Shown piece after piece: positions 43,771 through 56,072 of a stretch of DNA of 64,000 bases. The number at the start of each line of letters is the position of its first letter. The first letter of the stretch is position 1. A program made the translations under genes and the position numbers. The notes beneath the pieces were generated by a model that searched no databases, had not been told where the DNA came from, and saw only the letters and a program-made list of their open reading frames with translations. This stretch comes from Lycium barbarum (Eukaryota > Streptophyta > Magnoliopsida > Solanales > Solanaceae). The stretch spans positions 47,602,074 through 47,666,073 of the forward strand of contig NC_083339.1 in the NCBI RefSeq assembly GCF_019175385.1, read 5' to 3'.

Positions 43771-46204
43771 TGTTACACCTCGGACAATCTTCCGTTGGTA
43801 TGCAAGTGAATGAACTAGTGAAATACGAGTATCGGGTTAATGATGACTTAAGGGCATTTTGGGAAAGAGTTATAACGTCCCTTAGATTTCTAATGAAGTG
43901 TTAAACAAGTGTTAAGAAGGTTCAATAAGGATTGGAGATCAACGAAGTGACGAGAACAAGTTCAGTGGACTGGTGAGTTTTACGGCACATTATACGGACC
44001 GTATAATGTTTTACGGACCGTATAATTGACCGTAAAACCATCACAGCGAAGGTTGCTCATTGGTGCAATTTTACGGTCAATTATACGGACCGTATAAATT
44101 TTTACAGCCCGTAAAATGAACCGTCAAATGGTCACAGTGAAGGGCGAAGGAAAGGCACGTTTTACGGTCAATTATACGGACCGTATAACGATTATACAAC
44201 CCGTATAATGGACTCGACAGATCAGTGAATGGGTTATTTAATAGGGAACAAGTTCATTAAATCATTTCCACATTTCATCCCTTCTCTCTAAAACATCTCT
44301 CTACATTTATTACAAAAGTTTTCAAGGATTATAAGCCATCAACAACATAAATCAAGTGAATCAAGGGTAAGGAAACCCATTAAAGACCATTCAAGTCAAG
44401 AAATCCAAATGGAGGAAAACTAGGGTTTTGCTTAAAGTGGAGTATTATCAACTAAAGCTTGTTCCTACAACATCTAAGGTAAGATTCATGATATTCATAT
44501 GTTGTTTAAGGTATTTGAGAGTTAAAATGCTTGGTCATTAGAAGAGTATAGCAAAATGGTTATGAATGATGAATAGTGACGTTTTTGAGAAATAGTTTGA
44601 ATTGAATCATGATTGTTGTTGTGTTGTGACATGAATGTGTTATAAATGACATTAAGACCATGAAATAGACATTTTATATGAATGGACGAAGTTGGGTGTT
44701 GTGACCATGAACATGGTCAAATGAAAGTAAATTGAGAAACCTTGATAATGTGGATGATTAATGGCCATTGATATGATATTATGAATGTATTGTCGACGTT
44801 TGGGAGTTGAATTACGATATGGACAAATGTTGTATAAATAAAGGAGATGCTGTCCGATTTTCTCTACCTTTGGCCATGTGTGTTAGTTATCGATTCTAAT
44901 GATAGTATGACCTTAATGAAGGTAGAAACATGAGCACCAAAGGAGTACGTGCAAATGTAGAATAGTTCGACGAAAAGGTATGTAAGGCTAACCCTTCTGT
45001 CATAAGGCATGGTTCTTTGGCCAAATTTCTAAATCCTCTATACGAGTATGTTGTCTTCAAATGATTGATCTTCCAAGCTCGTAAACTCATAATCCTTCAT
45101 ATGTACTACGATTGTACTACGCTCCTCGTGTGATAAGCCTATAAGATAGACGTAATGATAATAATGATGATAGAAATGTTAATGATAATAATAATGATGC
45201 TAAAGGTGCCTATGGGCTATTATACTTATGTGTGCCTATGAATTGCTATAATGAAACCCCAAGCTTATAACACCGAGTAGAATATATGTATATGTATGTA
45301 TACGATTACGTAACGCGCGCACACATCTGCAGATGGTACGTATAACCCTGAAGCCTTGGTAGGGCCAGGTAGATATAACCTTGAGCCTTGGTTGGCCAAG
45401 TATGTATGAAACACCGAACCTCTATGGTCGGGTACGCTATGTATGCCTGTATATATATATATGTATATGTATATGACATCATTAAGAGTACGAATATGTT
45501 ATGAATATGTCATGCACATCATCATGAGGGTAACCAAGTACGAATATGGATGTATGTATGCGGATACGCAATAGGTATGGAAAGTCCCTACGGAAAGTAA
45601 GTAAGTGCCATGATGATGATGATATTATTGTCTCCCCTCCTATGCTACTTCATATGTTGTATATTGTGCTTCTATATCGATATTGATCATGCTTTACATA
45701 CTAAGTACATCCTTCGTACTGACGTTCGTTTGTTTGTGGACGCTGCATCATGCCCGCAGGTGCACAGGGAGACAGACTTGATCCATTGCAGCTTTCTCAG
45801 AGATTACATAGCAGAGCTCCATTTCATTCGGAGCCATAGCTTTTGGGTACTTATTCTTTTGGGTATATAGTTATGGGCATAGCGGGGCCCTGTCCCGCTC
45901 ATGTGATATGTATACTCTTCTTAGAGGCTCGTAGACATGTGTATGTGGGTAGATATGTTTTGCCTTGTCGGCCTATGTTTTGTATATCATTTTGTTGGCC
46001 TCGTCGGCCTTGTACATTTGATGTGGCATAGATGCCTATGATGTTATCCAAGATGATTGTCGCCCAACGGGACTAATATGATTGATGACTAGAATGCATG
46101 ACTTGATTTATGAATCGCCTAGATATTATGTGAATGTGTGTTAAGGGGTGCCCGGGTGGGGTAGCACCGGGTGCTCGTCGTGGACCCCTAGTCGGGTCGT
46201 GACA
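43771..46204 (+). mobile_element. T1 copy b, complete 3' LTR
   Basis: This 2,434-bp LTR runs TGTTACACCTCGG...GGGTCGTGACA. U3 contains the palindrome cluster (43990-44200) followed by a weak TATA-like TTATTTAATAGG (about 44231) and CCCTTCTCTCTAAAACATC. AGTAC/GTACT is at about 45703-45720 and AGCGGGG/CCCGCT at 45881-45899. It abuts T2 gag sequence directly at 46205, so this T1 copy apparently inserted into that gag. The other junction and its target repeat are lost. Confidence 0.92.
43983..44205. repeat. TTATACGGACCGTATAA palindrome cluster, U3 of T1 copy b
   Basis: There are four perfect TACGGACCGTA cores (near 43993, 44013, 44086 and 44175). Three of them are extended to the longer palindrome TATACGGACCGTATA. 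They sit in repeats of about 80 bp beginning TTTTACGGTCAATTATACGG, with degenerate ACAGCCCGTAAAA and ACAACCCGTATAA sites beside them. Confidence 0.92.
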
Positions 46205-46858
46205 TATAGACTCCGGGATATGGCAGTTTTATGGTATAAGAACTGGGTGTTATCAAGAGGAGAGAATGCGCCTCCTCCGGTTTGGCAAGAATTCGTGGAT
46301 GCTTTTATTCGTCACTATTTGCAACCCGAGGTCTGCCGAGCTAGAGCAGATAGATTTCTAAATCTGAGGCATGGAAATATGAGTGCCCGGGAGTATAGCA
46401 TGCAATTTAATTCTTTGGCTAGATATGCCCAGGCTATTATGGCCGACATGGGAGATCGGGTACATAGATTTGTAAGTTGCCTAGGGCCACATTTATTCAG
46501 AGATTGTTTGATGGCTTCCTTGCAAGAGGGGATGGATATTTCCCGAATACAGGCCCATGCTCAGAATTTAGAGGGGCGACAACAACCACCAAGAAGTGAC
46601 CGCGATAACGAAAGAAGGCAAGGCAAGAGGGCTAGATCCATAGTAGCAGGCAGTGGTTATAGAGGGGGATCAAGGCAGACATAGTCTGGTTACTCAGGCC
46701 AGTCGGTGACTAGTGCACCTCCTCGATTCGTAGGTAGGATATTTGACCGCTCCTTCCATTCTGGAAAGGGCTAGAGTTCGAGGACTCCAGATTCCCAGTT
46801 CAGGGAAGATTATAGTCAGAGGAGACCCCCAGTACTGCGATGCAGCCAGTACGGTAGA
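46205..46858 (+). pseudogene. T2 gag pseudogene, left duplicate, 5'-truncated
   Basis: Coding similarity starts abruptly at YRLRDMAVLWYKNW after the LTR end, so about the first half of gag is missing. The remainder (WQEFVDAFIRHYLQ, FLNLRQ-type GNMSAREYSMQF, HRFVSCLGPHLF) continues to TAG at 46682-46684. The ATG at 46148 lies in LTR sequence and is not a real start. Confidence 0.92.
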
Positions 46859-48387
46859 TTGCATTCCGGACAATGTCGCCAGGGTTCGGATGCTTGTTAT
46901 ACTTGTGGCCAGGTGGGGCACATGACGAGAGATTGCCCGTCGATGAGTGGTAGAGTTGGAGTTCAGCCTATAGGTTCAGTGGCTGGTTCTTCCTCAGCAC
47001 GCCCGGCAGGACAGATTCCCCAGATTTCAGCAGGTCGAGGTAGAGGTAGAGGGGCAACATCTACTTCAGGTGCCACTCAGCCCCGTGTATATGCTTTACC
47101 AGGACGACATGATCCTCAGTCCTCTCCGGATGTGGTTACAGGTACATTGTCTATATTCTCCCGTGATGTATATACACTGATAAATCCCGGTTCTACTCTT
47201 TCTTATATTACTCCATATGTTGCTGGTTGTATTGGGGTGAAACGTGAGCCAATCAAACCTTTTGAGGTATCTACTCCGGTTGGTGATCTTGTGATAGCAA
47301 AGCAAGTGTATAAAAATTGTGTAGTTGTGATATGTGATCGCCAGACCACGGCTGATTTGATTGAGTTGGAAATGTTAGACTTTGACGTAATTATGGGCAT
47401 GGATTGGTTAGCCTCGTGCTATGCTAATGTTGATTGCCGAATGAAAGTGGTTCGATTTCGATTTCCGGGAGAGCTCGTGCTTGAATGGCAGGGTAATACA
47501 GCATCTCCAAAGGGCAGGTTTATTTCCTACTTCAAGGCAAGGAAGATGATAGCCAAGGGTTATATTTATCATTTAGTTCGGGTTCATGACACCGAGTTAA
47601 AGCCGCCAGCTTTCCAATTAGTTCCGGTCGTGAATGAATTCCCAGATGTGTTTCCGGATGAACTTCCAGGTCTTCCTTCAGAAAGAGAGATAGACTTCGC
47701 CATTGATGTGTTGCCGGACACCAAGCCTATTTATATTCCTCCTCATCGGATGGCTCTGGCAGAGTTGAAAGAGTTAAAGGTACAGTTGAAAGATTTTCTC
47801 GAAAAGGGGTTTATTAGACCTAGTTCATCTCCGTGGGGAGCACCAGTCTTATTTGTGAGAAAGAAAGACGGTTCCCTATAAATGTGCATCAATTATAGAC
47901 AGCTGAACAAGGTGACGATAAAGAACAAATATCCTCTTACGAGGATTGATGGTTTATTTGACCAGCTACAGGGTGCCAAGTGGTTTTCTAAAATCGATTT
48001 GAGGTTGGGTTATCATCAAGTGAGGGTGAGAGAAGATGATATTCCCAAGACGGCCTTCAGAACGAGATATGGCCACTAAGAATTCCGAGTGATGTCATTT
48101 GGGTTGACTAATGCTCCGCCGTGTGTATGAATTTGATGAACAATGTATTCAGGCCTCTCTTGGACTTATATATGATAGTATTTATTGATGATATTCTGGT
48201 GTATTCTCGCACAGAAACAGAACATGCAGATCATTTGCGAATTGTTCTTGGCATTCTTCGAGCCCGAGAATTGTATGCAAAATTTTCAAAGTGCGAGTTC
48301 TGGCTAAATTCTGTGACATTTCTGGGCCATGTTATTTCAGATGATGGCATTCGAGTCGACACTCAGAAATTTGAAGCTTTGAATTTT
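46859..48387 (+). pseudogene. T2 zinc knuckle, protease and partial RT, left duplicate
   Basis: The frame has [14 protein letters not shown], then a protease region with [12 protein letters not shown], where the catalytic Asp is replaced by Asn (AAT, about 47184). Then come the RT start (VRKKDGSL), a TAA at 47879-47881 (CAA in the right duplicate), and [16 protein letters not shown] at 48077-48079 and a 1-base loss at about 48117 are both shared with the right duplicate. Next is FIDDILVYS (about 48184-48210). RT breaks at 48383 at the duplication junction. Confidence 0.93.
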
Positions 48388-49004
48388 CTATGGAAAGTAA
48401 GTAAGTGCCATGATCATGATGATATTATTGTCTCCCCTCCTATGCTACTTCATATGTTGTATATTGTGCTTCTATATCGATATTGATCATGCTTTGCATA
48501 CTAAGTACATCCTTCGTACTGACGTCCTTTTGTTTGTGGACGCTGCGTCATGCCCGCAGGTGCACAGGGAGACAGACTTGATCCATTGCAGCTTTCTCAG
48601 AGATTACATAGCAGAGCTCCATTTCATTCGGAGCCATAGCTTTTGGGTACTTATTCTTTTGGGTATATAGTTATGGGCATAGCGGGGCCCTGTCCCGCTC
48701 ATGTGATATGTATACTCTTCTTAGAGGCTCGTAGACATGTGTATGTGGGTAGATATGTTTTGCCTTGTTGGCCTATGTTTTGTATATCATTTTGTTGGCC
48801 TCGTCGGCCTTGTACATTTGATGTGGCATAGATGCCTATGATGTTATCCATGATGATTGTCGCCCAACAGGACTAATATGATTGATGACTAGAATGCATG
48901 ACTTGATTTATGAATCGCCTATATATTATGTGAATGTGTGTTAAGGGGTGCCCGGGTGGGGTAGCACCGGGTGCTCGTCGTGGACCCCTAATCGGGTCGT
49001 GACA
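48388..49004 (+). mobile_element. Duplicated T1 LTR 3' fragment
   Basis: This is the last 617 bp of the T1 3' LTR, including AGTAC/GTACT (about 48503-48520) and AGCGGGG/CCCGCT (48681-48699), ending TCGTGACA at 49004. It is preceded by RT sequence rather than LTR, so it is not an independent insertion. Confidence 0.93.
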
Positions 49005-49658
49005 TATAGACTCCGGGATATGGCAGTTTTATGGTATAAGAACTGGGTGTTATCAAGAGGAGAGAATGCGCCTCCTCCGGTTTGGCAAGAATTCGTGGAT
49101 GCTTTTATTCGTCACTATTTGCAACCCGAGGTCTGCCGAACTAGAGCAGATAGATTTCTAAATCTGAGGCAAGGAAATATGAGTGCCCGGGAGTATAGCA
49201 TGCAATTTAATTCTTTGGCTAGATATGCCCAGGCTATTATGGCCGACATGGGAGATCGGGTACATAGATTTGTAAGTTGCCTAGGGCCACATTTATTCAG
49301 AGATTGTTTGATGGCTTCCTTGCAAGAGGGGATGGATATTTCCCGAATACAGGCCCATGCTCAGAATTTAGAGGGGCGACAACAACCACCAAGAAGTGAC
49401 CGCGATAACGAAAGAAGGCAAGGCAAGAGGGCTAGATCCATAGTAGCAGGCAGTGGTTATAGAGGGGGATCAAGGCAGACATAGTCTGGTTACTCAGGCC
49501 AGTCGGTGACTAGTGCACCTCCTCGATTCGTAGGTAGGAGATTTGACCGCTTCTTCCATTCTGGACAGGGCTAGAGTTCGAGGACTCCAGATTCCCAGTT
49601 CAGGGAAGATTATAGTCAGAGGAGACCCCCAGTACTGCGATGCAGCCAGTACGGTAGA
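49005..49658 (+). pseudogene. T2 gag pseudogene, right duplicate, 5'-truncated
   Basis: This differs from the left duplicate by only three residues in the 178-codon frame (Ser/Asn, Ala/Thr, His/Gln). It ends at the same TAG (49482-49484), so that stop predates the duplication. Confidence 0.92.
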
Positions 49659-52600
49659 TTGCATTCCGGACAATGTCGCCAGGGTTCGGATGCTTGTTAT
49701 ACTTGTGGCCAGGTGGGGCACATGATGAGAGATTGCCCGTCGATGAGTGGTAGAGTTGGAGTTCAGCCTATAGGTTCAGTGGCTGGTTCTTCCTCAGCAC
49801 GCCCGGCAGGACAGATTCCCCAGATTTCAGCAGGTCGAGGTAGAGGTAGAGGGGCAACATCTACTTCAGGTGCCACTCAGCCCCGTGTATATGCTTTACC
49901 AGGACGACAGGATCCTCAGTCCTCTCCGGATGTGGTTACAGGTACATTGTCTATATTCTCCCGTGATGTATATGCACTGATAAATCCCGGTTCTACTCTT
50001 TCTTATATTACTCCATATGTTGCTGGTTGTATTGGGGTGAAACGTGAGCCAATCAAACCTTTTGAGGTATCTACTCCAGTTGGTGATCTTGTGATAGCAA
50101 AGCAAGTGTATAAAAATTGTGTAGTTGTGATATGTGATCGCCAGACCACGGCTGATTTGATTGAGTTGGAAATGTTAGACTTTGACGTAATTATGGGCAT
50201 GGATTGGTTGGCCTCGTGCTATGCTAATGTTGATTGCCGAATGAAAGTGGTTCAAATCCGATTTCCGGGAGAGCTCGTGCTTGAATGGCAGGGTAATACA
50301 GCATCTCCAAAGGGCAGGTTTATTTCCTACTTCAAGGCAAGGAAGATGATAGCCAAGGGTTATATTTATCATTTAGTTCGGGTTCATGACACCGAGTTAA
50401 AGCCGCCAACTTTCCAATTAGTTCCGGTCGTGAATGAATTCCCAGATGTGTTTCCGGATGAACTTCCAAGTCTTCCTTCAGAAAGAGAGATAGACTTCGC
50501 CATTGATGTGTTGCCGGACACCAAGCCTATTTATATTCCTCCTCATCGGATGGCTCCGGCAGAGTTGAAAGAGTTAAAGGTACAGTTGAAAGATTTTCTC
50601 GAAAAGGGGTTTATTAGACCTAGTTCATCTCCATGGGGAGCACCAGTCTTATTTGTGAGAAAGAAAGACGGTTCCCTACAAATGTACATCAATTATAGAC
50701 AGCTGAACAAGGTGACGATAAAGAACAAATATCCTCTTACGAGGAGTGATGATTTATTTGACCAGCTACAGGGTGCCAAGTGGTTTTCTAAAATCGATTT
50801 GAGGTTGGGTTATCTTCAAGTGAGGGTGAGAGAAGATGATATTCCCAAGACGGCCTTCAGAACGAGATATGGCCACTAAGAATTCCAAGTGATGTCATTT
50901 GGGTTGACTAATGCTCCGCCGTGTGTATGAATTTGATGAACAATGTATTCAGGCCTCTCTGGGACTTATTTATGATAGTATTTATTGATGATATTCTGGT
51001 GTATTCTCGCACAGAAACAGAACATGCAGATCATTTGCGAATTGTTCTTGGCACTCTTCGAGCCCGAGAATTGTATGCAAAATTTTCAAAGTGCGAGTTC
51101 TGGCTAAATTCTGTGACATTTCTGGGCCATTTTATTTCAGATGATGGTATTCGAGTCGACACTCAGAAAATTGAAGCTGTGAAGACTTGGCCAAGGCCTA
51201 CGACTCCTACAGAAGTCCATAGTTTTCTTGGTTTGGCAGGTTATTATATAAGATTCGTAGAGGGCTTTTCATTTATTTCAGCCCCATTGACGAAGCTAAC
51301 CTAGAAGTTAGCCAAATTTCAGTGGAATGATGCTTGTGAGCGCAGCTTCCAAGAGTTGAAAGACAGATTGACCTCAGCTCCGGTCTTAACACTTCCAAAA
51401 GGGTCAAATGGCTACGTGGTATATTGTGACGCTTCCGGTGTCGGATTAGGATGCGTATTGATGCAGCATGGTAAAGTTATTGCATATGCTTCGAGACAAT
51501 TGCGGAAACATGAAAAGAATTATCCAACTCATGATCTCGAATTGGCTACGGTTATTCACACCTTAAAAATATGGAGGCATTATTTTTATGGTGTGCATAT
51601 CGACATCTACACAGATCACAAGAATCTTCAGTACATTTTCAAGCAGAAAGAGTTAAACCTGAGGCAGAGGCGGTGGTTAGAACTATTGAAAGATTATGAT
51701 GTGAACATCTTGTACCACCCCGGAAAAGTGAATGTAGTAGCCGATGCGCTTAGTCGCCGGTCGATGGGTTGTTTATGTGAAGTCCCTCCGGAAAAGAAAA
51801 AGATGGTTCATGAGCTCCGCCAACTACCTAATCTTCGAGTACGAGTAATCGATTCGGGTAATGTGGAGATTAGTATCAATGATCCCACAATTTTATCCTT
51901 GAATATGGAAGTGAAAGAGAGACAATATGAAGATACGCAATTGTGTCATTACAGAGACACATCTTATGGAAAATAGAAGTCTTCATTTCAAGTTTCTATA
52001 GATGGAATTCTTAGATACCGAGGCAGGCTATGTGTGCCGAATATAGCAGAATTGTGCCAACGAATTCTAGAAGAAGCACATTGTTCTCGGTATTCTGTTC
52101 ACCCAGGTGCCACCAAAATGTACAATGATCTCAAGATAATGTATGGGTGGGATGTCATGAAAAGAGACATAGCCGAATTTGAAGCACAGTGCCCAAATTG
52201 CCAACAAGTAAAATTTGAACATCAGTAGCCAGGAGGCTTATTACAAGAAATGGAAATCCCTACTTGGAAATAGGAAGTGATCAACATGGATTTTATAGTG
52301 GGATTACCTCGTTCCCGTGGCAAGTACGATTCTATATGGGTGATTGTGGATAGATTGACGAAAGCAGCCCATTTTCTCCCAGTTAAGACTACATACTCAA
52401 CCGAAGATTATGTTAGGTTATATCTCAAGGAAATTTTGCGCCCTCATGGTATTCCATTATCTATTATCACAGATCGAGGAGCGCAGTTTACAGCCAAGTT
52501 TTGGATGTCCTTTTAAGAAGGTCTAGGCACTCAAGTGAAGCTTAGCACGGCATTTCATCCGCAGACCGATGGTCAAGCCGAGCGTACTATTCAAACCTTG

Positions 52601-53366
52601 GAATATATGCTACGAGCATGTGTGCTGGATTTCAGTGGAGGTTGGGATGATTATTTACCGCTAATCGATTTTTCATACAATAATAGTTATCATTCCAGCA
52701 TTCAAATGGATCCATATGAAGCTTTATATGGAAGGAAATGTAGATCCCCAATCGGATGGTTTGAAATAGGAGAAGCACAACTAGTAGGCCCTGAATTAAT
52801 TCAACAAGTGGTGGAAAAAGTTAAAGTGATCCGAGATCGATTGTTAACAGCCCAAAGTCGCCAAAAGTCTTATGCAGACAATCGCCGACGAGACTTGGAA
52901 TTTCAAGCGGGTGATTGGGTATTTTTGAAAGTATCGCTAATGAAAGGGGTGATGAGATTTGGCAAGAAAGGGAAGCTAAGTCCTAGATACATTGGACCCT
53001 ATAGAATTATCAGCAAGGTGGGTCATGTAGCCTATGAATTGGATTTTCCTTCGGGGCTTGAATCAGTCCATCCAGTCTTCCACGTTTCGTTGCTCCGCAA
53101 GTGTATTGGAGATCCCACAAAGATTTTCTCGATAGATGATGTGCAAGTGACAGAAAATCTAACCTATGAAGAGGTGCCTATTGCTATTCTAGACAGGCAA
53201 GTGCGAAGACTCCGAAATAAAGAGGTAGCTTCAGATAAAGTCTTGTGGCGAAACAATAACCGGGAAGAAATTACTTGGGAGGCAGAAGAGAAGATGAAGT
53301 CCAAGTACCCGTATTTATTCCAACCCCCAGAAGAGATTCAAGATGAAACGTCAACGATATGAGGTA
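49659..53366 (+). pseudogene. T2 zinc knuckle to chromodomain, right duplicate and unique remainder
   Basis: The order is [14 protein letters not shown], protease with [12 protein letters not shown] (Asn for Asp), RT (FIDDILVYS at about 50984-51010), RNase H ([17 protein letters not shown]) and integrase ([50 protein letters not shown]). The last part (52535-53362) runs LSPRYIGPYRI, HPVFHVSLLRKC and the chromodomain ILDRQVRRLRNKEV...VLWRNNNREEITWEAEEKM. Breaks: TAA 50877-50879, 1-base loss about 50917, TAG 51302-51304 (same stop as in the minus-strand T2 copy), TAG about 51975, TAG about 52229, TAG about 52273 and TAA 52514-52516. The last 275 codons are intact. Confidence 0.93.
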
Positions 53367-53551
53367 TGTATGCTTATTTTTCATGCTTTGGGTCGTGTGT
53401 AGCCATAGATATGTCGATGTTATGATGTAGCCCTGTGAGGAAATGATATTATGGGTTGTTGTGACAGGTTGGTAGTGCCAAATTACAGGGGAAACTCTGG
53501 CGAAATGTTTTTAGAATCCCGAGTGTTTTAACATTCGAGGACGAATGTTCC

Positions 53552-53567
53552 AAAAAGGGGGGAAGAG
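53552..53567 (+). other. T2 polypurine tract
   Basis: AAAAAGGGGGGAAGAG precedes the LTR start TGTTACACC, with ACATTCGAGGACGAATGTTC just upstream. The upstream block contains the imperfect palindrome CATTCGAGGACGAATG, which recurs at the T1, NA1 and NA2 tracts. Confidence 0.9.
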
Positions 53568-53774
53568 TGTTACACCTCGGAAATTTCCCCACGAACGTAC
53601 AATGAATAGACTAGAGAAGAATACGGGTATATGATGTTTTAAGGAGAAGGGAACGACGTTTGACGATCTTAAGTAAGATTTCAAAGGCAATGGGAACAAG
53701 AGATAGGTTATGCTACACAATGACTAAATTATAGGTTTTGAAGACTTGAAAGTCGCAGATTTGCACTTTGGCCC

Positions 53775-54045
53775 GGTCGACCGTAAAGTGAAATACGGAC
53801 CGTAAAGTGGTATACGGCCCGTAAACCACCATGTCGTATTTCAACTCACAAAACTTTAACTTTCTGTCAAATGTTTAAATGGTTAACTACGACTTGGAAT
53901 ACGGACCGTAAATTGATATACGGCCCGTAAACTGCGATCGTAAATCACCATGATCCTAAGCATACCTTTCTGGTTTTGATATGCTTAACTACGACCACGA
54001 TATACGGCCCGAAAACTGGAATATGGACTGTAAACTGGGTTTACG
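53775..54045. repeat. TACGGACCGTA palindrome cluster, U3 of the T2 LTR
   Basis: Three units of about 100 bp each carry a pair of sites (TACGGACCGTAAA and TACGGCCCGTAAA); the third unit is decayed. The layout is the same as at 23510-23760. Confidence 0.9.
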
Positions 54046-55082
54046 ACCACTGTACACTTCAATCACTAGTCATTCCGGATTAGATTTTAAGTCATTAAAA
54101 GGAGACCTAACCTCATTCAATTCATTTCAACTCCACGATATTTCTCTCTAGAAACCTCTAGAATGCTCTCTACTCTTCAACTACAAGAATTCAAAGGAAA
54201 TTAGTGATCAACTACATGAAACCCACGTAATCAAGTGTAAGAATCACACTAAAGTTCATCTTTCTCAAGACAACCCAAAAGAAGTGAAGTAGGGTTTTGG
54301 TGCTAAAGGAGTAATTCCATTCAAGGCTTGTTCAACCATCATCTAAGGTAAGTTTCATGACTAAACCATGTTTTTTAAGGTATTGGAAGGTTAAGATACT
54401 TGAAATGTAGAAAGACATAGGAAATGGGTCATTAATGAGTGAATAGTGTCATGGTTGGATGGTAGATGGGTTGAATCATGAATGTTGGTGTGTTGTAATT
54501 CTGAATGTGTTATAAATGAAATTTAGACTATGGAATAAGTATTATATACGAGGAAACGCGATAGTAAGCTATAACCATAAAGGTGGAGAAATGTTGGATT
54601 GTGGTCGATGTATACAAATGACGATTGTTGATTTCAATATTGTGATGTTGTTGTGAGCATGTGGGAGTTGATATAGAATATGGGAAAGTAGTATAAACGA
54701 AGGAAGTGCTGTCCATTTTTCCCTAGAATTAGTAGCGCGTTCTTATAGTCGTATTAACTAACGATAGTGCGAATTCTCTTTTGAAGATAGAAACGTGACA
54801 TTGAAGGAGAACAAGCAAGCGATAGCTTAGTTAAACGTCAAAGGTATGTGAGGATATTCCTTTATTTCTAATGGCATGAATCTCATAGCATGATTTTCCT
54901 TCCTTTTCATGAGTTCCTATATCCCGAATAGTTAAAGGCCTATGTTCATAATTAGCTATGTAAGATAAAAGATATGATATGATGATTCTATATTGCCAAT
55001 GATGTTATTTATTGCTTACACTCACCTTACATGCTAATTCCTTCAAGGTGAGGTAGAACGTCCATGATTGCTCCATAATGAA

Positions 55083-55114
55083 ATCGGGGGAACACGACCT
55101 TACGTCACCCCGAT
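55083..55114. promoter_or_regulatory. ATCGGGG/CCCCGAT hairpin with CGACCTTACGTCA
   Basis: The core is the reverse complement of TGACGTAAGGTCG seen at 4768-4799 and 25630-25661. Because those LTRs lie on the minus strand, all three have the same orientation relative to their LTR. Confidence 0.6.
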
Positions 55115-55824
55115 AAAGTAAAGTTGTCCATAAGCCTTATGCATGTACTATGATAAGCATATTATGATGACAATGTATGATGATGATATAACACCGCTCC
55201 TAGTTGGCCGGGCAGTCACCGCTAAGGCGGGCAGCTATACGATACACCACGGCCAAATGGCATGGGCAGACACCACTAGTGGGCAGCATGAGATGATACC
55301 CCGGACGCGGGAGGCCTAGACGCAGGCTAGTGTTACGATTATCACACCAATCCGATATGGACGGGCAGTTTATGCATTATCACACCGTACCTATATGGGC
55401 GGGCAGCTTATACATTTATGCATATATGATATGACAATGAGTATGAGTAAGACAATATGCATTACTTCTTTTATATTTGACAGTCAGATGCAGGTATTTC
55501 ATATGGATATTTCTTTTGTATCATTGCCTTATTTCCTTATTTATGCCTCTCATACTCAGTACAATATTCGTACTGACGTCCGCTTTCTTTGGACGCTGTG
55601 TTCATGCCCACAGGTAGACAGGGAGGAGAGCTCGACCCAGACCAGCAGTAGATGTCAGCTGATTGAAAGCACTCTTTTGTTTGTAGGTGCTTATGACAAT
55701 TCTTTTGTGTATATTCATGTATATGTATCTTTGGGCATGACGGGGTCTTGTCCCGTCCTTATGTATAGCACTCCAGTAGAGGCTCGTAGATGCGCAGTGT
55801 GGGTTAGATGTTCTCACGAGATGC

Positions 55825-55890
<66 letters not shown>
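55825..55890. repeat. (AT)n microsatellite in the T2 LTR
   Basis: This is about 65 bp of alternating A and T, at the place where T1 LTRs have GCCTTGTCGGCC motifs. Confidence 0.95.
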
Positions 55891-55894
<4 letters not shown>

Positions 55895-56072
55895 ATGGCC
55901 AAGAGGCATGGATATATAAAAGTATTTATGTTTCCATATAAAATATGATTTTCCTACAATTTGAGTATAAAGTTGATAAAAGAGCATTAAATGAGTAAAA
56001 TGAGTAGTAGAACGAGTGGTGCTCGGTGGCTAGCCCTGGGTACCCGTCACGGCCCCTAGCTGGGTCGTGACA

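Larger units (their letters stand above)
45588..48387 (+). repeat. 2,800-bp tandem duplication, left copy
   Basis: This covers the last 617 bp of the T1 LTR, the following T2 gag and pol as far as mid reverse transcriptase. It matches 48388-51187 at an exact 2,800-bp offset, with about 1% differences by eye. It ends at GAAGCTTTGAA, after which TTTT and then CTATGGAAAGTAAG of the LTR follow. Confidence 0.95.
48388..51187 (+). repeat. 2,800-bp tandem duplication, right copy
   Basis: This is the repeat of 45588-48387. It starts inside LTR sequence (48388-49004) and continues without a break into the rest of pol at its right end, so the right copy carries the original right junction and the left copy the original left junction. 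Confidence 0.95.
53568..56072 (+). mobile_element. T2 complete 3' LTR
   Basis: This 2,505-bp LTR runs TGTTACACCTCGG...GGGTCGTGACA. It has the palindrome cluster (53775-54045), a weak TATA-like CATTAAAAGG at about 54095, and the TGACGTAAGGTCG hairpin in reverse at 55083-55114. It also has GGGCAG-type hairpin repeats (55200-55410), AGTAC/GTACT at about 55557-55576, GACGGGG/CCCGTC at 55739-55757 and a long AT run (55825-55890). It is followed at once by a minus-strand LTR piece. Confidence 0.92.

Noticed and set aside
45610..46031. Repeated 86- and 62-codon frames in the T1 LTRs (also 37975-38393 and 48410-48831)
   Set aside because: They recur because the LTR recurs. They contain the two-hairpin module and have no coding signature.
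46148..46204. Gag start at the ATG at 46148 (and 48948)
   Set aside because: These codons lie in the LTR 3' end, and gag similarity begins only at 46205 and 49005. It is an accidental fusion frame.
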